Part shown: positions 6,909 through 12,922 of the stretch, in pieces
Position numbering within the stretch: position 1 is the stretch's first letter
How the letters are laid out: every line of letters starts with the position of its first letter
NCBI GenBank assembly: GCA_036744635.1
Contig: DAIOHQ010000093.1
Coordinates: 1 to 16,815 of the forward strand
From: DAIOHQ01 sp036744635
GTDB lineage: Bacteria > Planctomycetota > Phycisphaerae > Tepidisphaerales > Tepidisphaeraceae
DNA: 16,815 bases
Reading direction: 5' to 3'
Program-made: the position numbers and the translations under genes
Notes under the pieces: model-generated
Told to the model about the DNA's origin: nothing
The model's database searches: none
The model's input: the letters and a program-made list of their open reading frames with translations, nothing else

Positions 6909-7394
6909 GTGGTGATCGACTGGGATGCGGCGCTGATCGTCGATGAGCCGCGCTATTTCGACGAGATCCTCTACATCATGGAGCTGGCCAACCTGCAGCT
7001 TGCCGAGCTGGAAGCGTATGACCGGATGCTTGATGACGCGGTCGAGCGCTCCTATCGCGACCTGGGCCCGCGGCGGCTGCGGCGCTGGCAGACCACCAAG
7101 GTGCAAAGCGAGCTGCGCGAGTTCCGCGTCGACCTCGCCCGCCTCTCCGATGAGCTCTCCAACATCACCAAATTCTTCGGCGACTGGCACCTCGCCCGCC
7201 TCTACCAGGGTATCAGCGCGCGGTTTCACTTGTCGGACTGGCACCACACCATCGACGAAAAGCTCAAGACCCTCGATGAGCTCTACCAGTTACTGCACAC
7301 CGACCAGAACAACCGCTGGATGATGATCCTGGAAATCATGATCGTCATCCTCTTCGTCATCGACCTGATCCTCATCGCCCTGCATTGGCGTTGA
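6909..7394 (+). CDS. C-terminal part of the split membrane-protein gene
   Basis: The frame is open and protein-like from 6771 (RTEAWFNAHRREIAALL onward), before the first ATG at 6909. This shows that the true N-terminal continuation lies upstream and is interrupted by the repeat. The 161 residues from 6909 contain a long charged helical region with likely coiled coil (about 20-130), then one strong transmembrane segment at the extreme C-terminus (about 138-159) ending in HWR. A helical C-terminal region plus a C-terminal membrane anchor recalls the RMD1/DUF155 type, but the resemblance is loose and I do not assign it. No ribosome binding site is seen at 6909. Confidence 0.6.
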   Translation: MVIDWDAALIVDEPRYFDEILYIMELANLQLAELEAYDRMLDDAVERSYRDLGPRRLRRWQTTKVQSELREFRVDLARLSDELSNITKFFGDWHLARLYQGISARFHLSDWHHTIDEKLKTLDELYQLLHTDQNNRWMMILEIMIVILFVIDLILIALHWR

Positions 7395-7464
7395 GGACGC
7401 CGGGATCGGCACACCGCATCGCAAAGGCGCTCCCGTCTGGTACGCGAATCGATTCCGTGCAATA

Positions 7465-7510
7465 ATGTTCCCCATGCAGGCAACTCTTCGCATGACGCAC
7501 TCGGGAACAT
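7465..7510. promoter_or_regulatory. Inverted repeat over the methyltransferase start region
   Basis: ATGTTCCC (7465-7472) and GGGAACAT (7503-7510) are perfect inverted repeats 30 nt apart, with a nested CATGC (7473-7477) / GCATG (7490-7494) pair. They span all three candidate start codons of the methyltransferase gene. This could be an autoregulatory operator or an mRNA hairpin controlling methyltransferase expression. No controller protein gene is seen. Confidence 0.3.
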
Positions 7511-8385
7511 TGGTCTCCAATCTCTGGCACCCGGACAATGACGTGACGCTCTTCCACGGAGATTGCCGTGAACTTCTCGCGGACGTTCCCAACGGTTCGG
7601 TGCAATTAGTGGTCACTTCACCGCCGTACAACATCGGCAAGCGCTATGAGAAACGCGTGGGATTGAGCGAGTATCTCCGCCGCGAGAAGGAGGTAATCGA
7701 CCTCTGCATCGACAAGCTCCGGCCCGGAGGCAGCATCTGCTGGCAGATCGGGAATCACGTTGATGATGGCGAGGTTTTTCCGCTCGATATCCTGCTCTAT
7801 CCGTTCTTTGCCGAGCGCGGCCTTCGGCTACGGAACCGCATCATCTGGCATTTTGAGCATGGTCTGCATTGCAGCCTGCGTTTTTCCGGGCGCTACGAAA
7901 CCATTCTGTGGTTTACCAAGGCGGATGTATCGGGCTCATACGTCTTCAATCTCGATCCCGTGCGGGTTCCTCAGAAATATCCCGGAAAGCGGTATTTCAA
8001 GGGTCCGCGCAAGGGAGAGCATTCGGCCAACCCGCTCGGCAAGAATCCAGGTGACCTCTGGATCATCCCAAACGTCAAGCACAATCATCCGGAGAAGACC
8101 GTTCACCCTTGCCAGTTCCCCATTGAGCTAATCGAGCGGCTGGTGCTCGCATTGACCCACAAAGGTGACATCGTACTCGATCCCTATATGGGAGTGGGAT
8201 CAGCGCTGGTCGCTGCGGTGATGAATGACCGACGAGCGGCTGGCGCGGATACCATCGAGGAATACGTCGCTATCGCGGGCAAGAGAATTGCCGAGGCGGT
8301 TGCCGGTACGATCCGGGTACGGCCGCGCTCCCGTCCCGTATATGTTCCACCCGCCAACTCAAAACTAACACAACGTCCATGGTAA
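7465..8385 (+). CDS. Type II DNA methyltransferase, beta class, BstYI/BglII-type system
   Basis: This is an S-adenosylmethionine-dependent amino-methyltransferase that protects the sites cut by the adjacent nuclease. From the ATG at 7465 it has 306 residues. The catalytic motif IV TSPPY is at 51-55 and the cofactor motif DPYMGVGSA at 239-247. This permuted order (IV before I) defines the beta class. SPPY, rather than DPPY, is common among N4-cytosine enzymes, so m4C is the likelier product. In-frame ATGs at 7474 and 7492 are alternatives; none has a good ribosome binding site. An AATAAT at 7461-7466 could be a -10 box, which would favour a later start. The endonuclease gene begins 10 bp after the stop. 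Base composition is less GC-rich than the flanks, fitting horizontal transfer. Confidence 0.9.
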   Translation: MFPMQATLRMTHSGTLVSNLWHPDNDVTLFHGDCRELLADVPNGSVQLVVTSPPYNIGKRYEKRVGLSEYLRREKEVIDLCIDKLRPGGSICWQIGNHVDDGEVFPLDILLYPFFAERGLRLRNRIIWHFEHGLHCSLRFSGRYETILWFTKADVSGSYVFNLDPVRVPQKYPGKRYFKGPRKGEHSANPLGKNPGDLWIIPNVKHNHPEKTVHPCQFPIELIERLVLALTHKGDIVLDPYMGVGSALVAAVMNDRRAAGADTIEEYVAIAGKRIAEAVAGTIRVRPRSRPVYVPPANSKLTQRPW

Positions 8386-8395
8386 AGGGGGCGAC

Positions 8396-9007
8396 ATGAA
8401 GATAATGCGGCTATATTCCCATCTTAACGGCCACGAGCATTTGCTCGTTCACAAGCCCAAGTTATGGAAGGAGCTTGAGACAGTCATCGCGACCGTGAAC
8501 GCGGCGGCGTGTAGAACCAAGGAATCGAAAGAAAAGCGGAAGGTGGGCCGCACGCTTTTCAGCCCTACCGCCATGAACGCCTGTTTCAAGCACGAGCTTG
8601 AGAAGCATGGGTGGGAACCGTCGCGCACCGACTACTGGGTGACGGCGGACCACAAACTCATCCGCCAGACGGTTGGGCTCCCAGCCGATGAGCAAAAGCG
8701 GCTGATTCAAGAGGCTGGGGAAATTCCTCTGGCCACCTACAATCAGACTGATTTCATCAAGGATCGTGTGCAAATCGAAGTGCAATTTGGAAAATACTCA
8801 TTTGTGGCCTTCGATATGTTTGTGAAGCACATGGCCTTTTTTGTCGGCGACAAGATGGACGTGGGAATCGAGATTCTCCCGATGAAAACGCTGCACGATG
8901 AGATGTCATCCGGCGTGCCGTACTATGAGCGAAGCCTGTATGACCTCCTGCGGCAGGGGCGCAGTACGCCAGCGGTTCCGCTCATCGTGATCGGAATTAC
9001 GCCGTGA
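8396..9007 (+). CDS. Type II restriction endonuclease, BstYI/BglII family
   Basis: The 203-aa product closely resembles BstYI (R^GATCY), also 203 aa, as I recall it. Shared stretches include YSHLNG (7-12), CRTKESKEK (39-47), YNQTDF (115-120), VQFGKYSFVAFD (129-140), FVKHMAF (142-148) and EILPMK (159-164). The active-site triad is D119, E128, Q130, with the Asp-9-Glu-2-Gln spacing of BglII (D84, E93, Q95). It should therefore cut RGATCY or a subset such as AGATCT, needing Mg2+. The ATG at 8396 has AAGGGGG about 5 nt upstream and follows the methyltransferase stop by 10 bp. All catalytic residues are present and there is no frameshift, so it looks active. Sites such as GGATCC at 1371 and GGATCT at 12753 and 13107 occur in this window, so protection by methylation is required. 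Confidence 0.93.
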   Translation: MKIMRLYSHLNGHEHLLVHKPKLWKELETVIATVNAAACRTKESKEKRKVGRTLFSPTAMNACFKHELEKHGWEPSRTDYWVTADHKLIRQTVGLPADEQKRLIQEAGEIPLATYNQTDFIKDRVQIEVQFGKYSFVAFDMFVKHMAFFVGDKMDVGIEILPMKTLHDEMSSGVPYYERSLYDLLRQGRSTPAVPLIVIGITP

Positions 9008-9040
9008 CAAACCAAGATTCGCTGATTTGAGGAAACAAAC

Positions 9041-9226
9041 ATGGCCAAAGTCGTCATCTACGTCGAAGGAGGAAACGTACAGGGTGCGATCACCGACTCT
9101 CCAGGCGTGGAACTGCTGATTGTGGACTACGACAATGAAGATGCCGGCCAGGTTCGTGATCCACGATTCGAACCGGTGGAAGTGAATCCGCAGAAGGTCG
9201 CGGATGCGATGGCATGTCGCGAATGA
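9041..9226 (+). CDS. Small conserved-looking protein downstream of the restriction gene
   Basis: The 61-aa product (starting MAKVVIYVEGGNVQG) is not assigned to a named family. It is acidic, with an N-terminal beta-strand-like segment, a GG turn, then a second strand VELLIVDYDNED. This resembles short proteins often found in mobile or plasmid gene sets, but I cannot name a role. The ribosome binding site is good (TGAGGAAAC, ATG at 9041). It lies 33 bp after the endonuclease gene, so it is probably cotranscribed with the restriction-modification pair. It may be a passenger gene or an accessory factor. It lacks the helix-turn-helix expected of a controller (C) protein. Confidence 0.7.
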   Translation: MAKVVIYVEGGNVQGAITDSPGVELLIVDYDNEDAGQVRDPRFEPVEVNPQKVADAMACRE

Positions 9227-9241
9227 ATGGCGGCACGGATT

Positions 9242-9283
9242 AAGGTGTCAGGACGGAATAAGGTGTCTGACAGTCAGGACACC
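9242..9283. repeat. Inverted repeat with an extra copy of one arm
   Basis: GGTGTCTGAC (9262-9271) pairs with GTCAGGACACC (9273-9283) apart from one bulged base. An additional AAGGTGTCAGGAC lies just upstream at 9242-9254 in direct orientation. Such GGTGTCAGGAC words are, from memory, seen at ends of transposase-associated repeats, but no transposase gene is present here. Confidence 0.5.
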
Positions 9284-9340
9284 GTTCTCGGTCCCGGTCC
9301 CGCGGCCTCGCGGCGAAAAACTAATTCCCCAAATTTTCTC

Positions 9341-9369
9341 TTGACAATCTCTGAACAAACACCTAACAT
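9341..9369 (+). promoter_or_regulatory. Strong sigma70-like promoter without an obvious gene
   Basis: TTGACA (9341-9346) is a perfect -35 box, separated by exactly 17 bp from TAACAT (9364-9369). It points rightwards. A ribosome-binding-site-like AAAAGGGGG occurs about 7 nt before an ATG at 9420. The downstream DNA is repeat-rich and then antisense to putA. It may be the remains of a lost gene, or may drive an antisense or small RNA. Confidence 0.5.
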
Positions 9370-9460
9370 ATACCAAGATCATCCATCCTCGGCCATTCAA
9401 ACCAAAAGGGGGTTTTCCAATGCAATTGCTGCCGTCGAATCATCGCCCGTTCTTCCATTC

Positions 9461-9488
9461 TGCACTTTGCACTCAGCACTCTGCGCTT
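9461..9488 (+). repeat. Degenerate 7-bp tandem repeat
   Basis: Four contiguous units read TGCACTT, TGCACTC, AGCACTC, TGCGCTT, immediately followed by a partial TGCAGAA. The period is 7 and the units differ at two or three positions. Confidence 0.6.
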
Positions 9489-9493
9489 TGCAG

Positions 9494-9601
9494 AATGTCC
9501 CACTTCCTAGGAAATGTCCCACAAACCGCAATATTCACAAGTGACCAAGAACAAAGGACTAATGACAATCCAATGTCCCACAATGTCGCAGAATGTCCCA
9601 C
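9494..9601 (+). repeat. AATGTCCCAC decamer repeats
   Basis: Exact AATGTCCCAC copies occur at 9494-9503, 9513-9522, 9572-9581 and 9592-9601. A variant AATGTCGCAG fills 9582-9591, so the last three copies are perfectly tandem with a 10-bp period. Confidence 0.65.
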
Positions 9602-9641
9602 ATCTCAAAATCACTCTCCGTCCCCATCCAAGCTCCCACCT

Positions 9642-12600
9642 CTACTCCCCGGCAGTCGAGGCCGGCGCAAACCCCCGCCGCAGCGTATTTTCCGTAGACA
9701 CTCTGGGGATAACGAAGTGCAGCAAATATTCGTCCCCCCCGGCCTTGCTCCCGCGGCCGGACAACGCAAACCCCCCAAACGGCTGCCGGGCCACCAACGC
9801 CCCGGTAATGCCCCGGTTGAGGTACAGATTGCCCACGCGAAACTCCCGCCGGGCCTGCTCCAAATGCGACGGCGTGCGGCTGAACACCCCGCCGGTCAGC
9901 TTGTATTCACTGCCGTTGGCGATGGCCAAAGCCTCGCCGAAATCCCTTGCCCGCATCACCGCCAACACCGGCCCGAAAACTTCCTCGCGGGCAAGGCGAT
10001 GGTGGGACTGAATGCCCGAGAAAATGTGCGGGCCAATCACCGGCTTGCCCAAACGATCTTCGAGGCCGGCGGGAACGGCGGCAGGGGGGCTGCCGAGTTC
10101 CAGCTTCCCTTCACCCTTGCCAATCTCGATGTAGCGGCGGATTTTGTCGGCGGCCTCGGCGTCGATCACCGGGCCGATGTCGGTGGCGGGATCGAGCGGG
10201 TCGCCGATGGTCAGCGCGCCCGTCGCCTCCACCAGCCGGCGGAGGAAGGTGTCGTGCACAGCATCGAGCACCACCACCCGGCTGGCGGCGGAGCACTTCT
10301 GGCCGGAGAAGCTGAAGGCGGACTGCCGCACGGCGAGCACGGCTTCATCAAGGTCCGCCGAGGCGTCGATGATGATCGCATTCTTGCCCCCCATCTCGCA
10401 GACCACCTGCTTGATGAAGGGCTGATCTTCGGGCGTGTCCCCGGCGGCGCGGAGGATGTCCAGGCCCACCGCCTTGGAGCCGGTGAACGCGATCAGGGCG
10501 ATGCCCGGATCGCGCACCAGGGCGGCGCCCACAGTTTCGCCGCGGCCGGGGAGGAACTGCAGGACATCACGCGGGATGCCCGCCTGCCAGAGGATTTCAC
10601 ACAACACCCTGGCAATGGCCGGGGTCTGCTCGGCGGGCTTCAGAATTGCGCAGTTGCCGGTCACCAGGGCGGCGACAGTCATGCCGGTGGAGATCGAGAG
10701 CGGAAAGTTCCACGGGCTGATGATGGCCGCGACGCCGCGCGGTTCGTGCCACTGCAGATTGTGTTCCCCGACGAAGCGGCCGAGCCGAGTGGGCGCAAAG
10801 AGACCCACCGCCTGGCGAGCATAATACTCACAGAAGTCAATCGCCTCGCAGACATCCGCATCGGCCTCGGACCAGGTCTTGCCGCTCTCGCGGATGATGA
10901 TGCCGCACAGTTCATCGCGCCGGCGGCGCATGATCGCCGCGGCGTTGACGATGATCGCACGGCGCTCCGGCGCGGCCGTGTCACGCCAGGTCGGAAAATT
11001 CTCGACCGCCCGCCCGACGGCGGTGCGGGCCTGGTCCACGGTGGAATCGTTGGCGACGGCGGGAACGCTCGCGGCCCCGATTGCCTCCGCGAACCGCGCA
11101 CGCTGGCCGGCATCGGAAAAGTCGCGCAGCGGTTCGTTGAGAAACGGCAAACCATCTCCGAGGTCATCGGCGGCCGGCGAAAGCCGGTGCTGCCGCGCCG
11201 CCGCCGCGCGGTCATACGCTGCCGCGGCGCCATCATGCGATGTGGGCGGAGTGACCCCGTCGGTATTGGGAGCAGCGAGCAACTCGGCCGGATCGGCATC
11301 CGAGGCGAACCCGGCGCGCAGCCACGATTCGTTGGAGGTGTTCTCCAGCAGCCGGCGCACGAGATAGGCCATGCCGGGAATCATCTCGCCAACCGGCGCG
11401 TATTCGCGCAGGCGCAGGCCCTGTTCAACCAGCGCGCCCTTCAGCTCATCCGCCATGCCGTGCAACATCTGAATCTCAATGGCATTGGGCGGCAGGCCGT
11501 GCGCGTGAAGCTGTGCCAGTGCTGCCGCGATGGAGCGGACGTTGTGCGAGCCCAAGGCGAGCAGGATGCCCCCTTGGCCAGGATCGCGCGGCGTCGCCGC
11601 GAGGAACTGCCCGGCCATGCGCTCGAAGCAGGCATCCGTTTCAACTTTGCTCGTCCAGACCGGCGCCGGCCAACCCATCATCTCCGCCTGCACCACTTCG
11701 TAATCCCAGTACGCCCCTTTCACCAGCCGGACGGTGATCTGCCGGCCGGCGGATTTCGCCCATTCGATGAGCGCTGCCGCATCCTCATCGCCACCGCACA
11801 GATACGCCTGCAGAGCCAGACCAGCGGGGAAATCAATCGCCTCGCAGCAGCGGCGGAAGAGCGCGAGGGTCAGCTCCTTGAGGCTGTGCTGTTCGATGTC
11901 GAAGTTGACGAAAACGCTGTGTTTCTGCGCGGCCTGGAGAATCGGGCGCAGCGTTTCCATCAACCGCTCGACCGAGCCTTCGGTGTCCGCCGGCTTGATG
12001 CGGGCGCTGAGGGAGCTGATCTTGACGGAAACATTCGCACGTGGAATAGCACCGAGATGGTTTGTTTCCAGCACAGGATTGGCCGGCCAGTCGCGGGTCT
12101 GCTCCGCCAGCACTTCGATAAGCTCCAGGTACCGTCGCTGATACTCGGCCGCCTCGGCATCCGAGACGCAGGCCTCCCCCAGCAGATCGACGCTGAAAGC
12201 GATCGACTGATCCCACAGCCCGCGCAGCTTCGGCAGCGCGGCGGCAGCGCTTTCGGCGAGGATGAATTTCTCCGCCATCGACTGAATCTGCCCGCCGATG
12301 GTGCTGGCGAGCGTCCCCTGAAATATCGCCCCGGCCTTGAGCCCCAGCGACATTCCGGCCGGCAGCGTGACGCCCGGCTGCATCAGATATTCAAGGAGAT
12401 GCGAGCGAATCTGCTCCGGCGTGCGCAGCATCGGGAAGGCGTCGATGAAGCGGAAGAGCTGGGTCTTGAAAGCCGGGTCCTTCATCGACCACTGCATGAG
12501 CTGATCCGACCAGAACCGCCGCGAGAAGCGCCCATCGCGATGGGCGCGGGCGGATTGCAGAATCTCCAGCCCGATCCGTTGGGTGGCCGGCTCCAAGTCA

Positions 12601-12671
12601 GAGCGATCTCCCTCGTCATCGGCCGATTTCGCCGAGGCCGGGCTGGTTGTCTTGCTGCGCCACCACGCCAT
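9642..12671 (-). CDS. putA: Bifunctional proline dehydrogenase / L-glutamate gamma-semialdehyde dehydrogenase
   Basis: This enzyme oxidises proline to glutamate in two steps: an FAD-dependent proline dehydrogenase feeding the quinone pool, then an NAD+-dependent aldehyde dehydrogenase. The 1009-aa product has the proline dehydrogenase barrel at about residues 160-460, with RLVKGAYWDYE and the substrate-binding pair R439/R440 in YLVRRLLENTSNESW. The aldehyde dehydrogenase lies at about 530-990, with SPWNFPLS, FTGSKAVG, catalytic base E759 in CEMGGKN and nucleophile C793 in SGQKCS. An Ala-rich linker joins them. No N-terminal ribbon-helix-helix DNA-binding domain is present, so unlike the E. 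coli protein it should not repress its own gene. The ATG at 12671 has GGGAGG about 9 nt upstream. It stands alone, divergent from the GH2 gene. Confidence 0.95.
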   Translation of the reverse strand: MAWWRSKTTSPASAKSADDEGDRSDLEPATQRIGLEILQSARAHRDGRFSRRFWSDQLMQWSMKDPAFKTQLFRFIDAFPMLRTPEQIRSHLLEYLMQPGVTLPAGMSLGLKAGAIFQGTLASTIGGQIQSMAEKFILAESAAAALPKLRGLWDQSIAFSVDLLGEACVSDAEAAEYQRRYLELIEVLAEQTRDWPANPVLETNHLGAIPRANVSVKISSLSARIKPADTEGSVERLMETLRPILQAAQKHSVFVNFDIEQHSLKELTLALFRRCCEAIDFPAGLALQAYLCGGDEDAAALIEWAKSAGRQITVRLVKGAYWDYEVVQAEMMGWPAPVWTSKVETDACFERMAGQFLAATPRDPGQGGILLALGSHNVRSIAAALAQLHAHGLPPNAIEIQMLHGMADELKGALVEQGLRLREYAPVGEMIPGMAYLVRRLLENTSNESWLRAGFASDADPAELLAAPNTDGVTPPTSHDGAAAAYDRAAAARQHRLSPAADDLGDGLPFLNEPLRDFSDAGQRARFAEAIGAASVPAVANDSTVDQARTAVGRAVENFPTWRDTAAPERRAIIVNAAAIMRRRRDELCGIIIRESGKTWSEADADVCEAIDFCEYYARQAVGLFAPTRLGRFVGEHNLQWHEPRGVAAIISPWNFPLSISTGMTVAALVTGNCAILKPAEQTPAIARVLCEILWQAGIPRDVLQFLPGRGETVGAALVRDPGIALIAFTGSKAVGLDILRAAGDTPEDQPFIKQVVCEMGGKNAIIIDASADLDEAVLAVRQSAFSFSGQKCSAASRVVVLDAVHDTFLRRLVEATGALTIGDPLDPATDIGPVIDAEAADKIRRYIEIGKGEGKLELGSPPAAVPAGLEDRLGKPVIGPHIFSGIQSHHRLAREEVFGPVLAVMRARDFGEALAIANGSEYKLTGGVFSRTPSHLEQARREFRVGNLYLNRGITGALVARQPFGGFALSGRGSKAGGDEYLLHFVIPRVSTENTLRRGFAPASTAGE

Positions 12672-12730
12672 TTGTTTTTTCCTCCCACGATCATATGCGG
12701 GTAAAGGGAATGATGACCGGACAAACGCTA

Positions 12731-12808
12731 TGTCATCCTGAGGTACTCCGAAGGATCTGCGTGGTCCGTCGATCGATGCCAGATTCTTCGGAATACCTCA
12801 GAATGACA
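12731..12808. repeat. Large inverted repeat between putA and the GH2 gene
   Basis: Arms of 29 bp (12731-12759 and 12780-12808) are complementary except at three positions, and both outer ends read TGTCAT (the right one inverted). The central 20 bp is GC-rich. The arms begin with the TGTCATYCTGAGGTA word, which from memory is a widespread dispersed bacterial repeat. It could fold into a strong hairpin on either transcript and insulate the two divergent genes. The left arm contains the RGATCY site GGATCT (12753-12758). Confidence 0.75.
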
Positions 12809-12833
12809 CTTTGCTCTGCCTGCTCAGCGCCGC

Positions 12834-12861
12834 TTGCAACCGGTGCGATGACGACTATTCT
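12834..12861 (+). promoter_or_regulatory. Candidate promoter for the GH2 gene
   Basis: TTGCAA (12834-12839) and TATTCT (12856-12861) are separated by 16 bp, each matching four of six consensus bases. The start of transcription would be near 12868, giving a leader of about 55 nt before the ATG at 12923. It is a moderate match only. Confidence 0.3.
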
Positions 12862-12922
12862 CGATTTGTGGTCGGCGCTATCGCCGGCCGCCGGAGCTTA
12901 GCGAAAATTTGTTGAGGAAACC

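Larger units (their letters stand above)
9227..9641. other. Repeat-rich intergenic region, no gene accepted
   Basis: The 415 bp between the 61-aa gene and the 3' end of putA contain several kinds of repeat. There is an inverted repeat near 9262-9283 with a nearby extra copy of its arm, a run of 7-bp units (9461-9488), and 10-bp units AATGTCCCAC (9494-9522 and 9572-9601). A strong-looking promoter and ribosome binding site occur at 9341-9422 without a credible gene behind them. Confidence 0.6.

Noticed and set aside
6155..7247. Minus-strand frames across the split gene (6155-6874 and 6501-7247)
   Set aside because: They run opposite the plus-strand fragments, which have the better protein character (hydrophobic C-terminal anchor, coherent helices). 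Their ATERRSD-like peptide is only the translated repeat.
9041..9226. Controller (C) protein of the restriction-modification system
   Set aside because: It is downstream of the nuclease and has no helix-turn-helix; size and sequence do not fit C proteins.
9242..9283. End of an insertion sequence
   Set aside because: No transposase or matching opposite end is found in the window, so it is listed only as a repeat.
9572..9601. A CRISPR-like array from the regular 10-bp copies
   Set aside because: The units are directly tandem without spacers and no cas gene is present.
9420..12704. A 1094-codon plus-strand open frame starting after the promoter at 9341
   Set aside because: It is exactly antisense to putA, whose product is unmistakable. 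The translation is Arg/Gly/His/Pro-rich with no domain. Long antisense frames are common opposite GC-rich genes.
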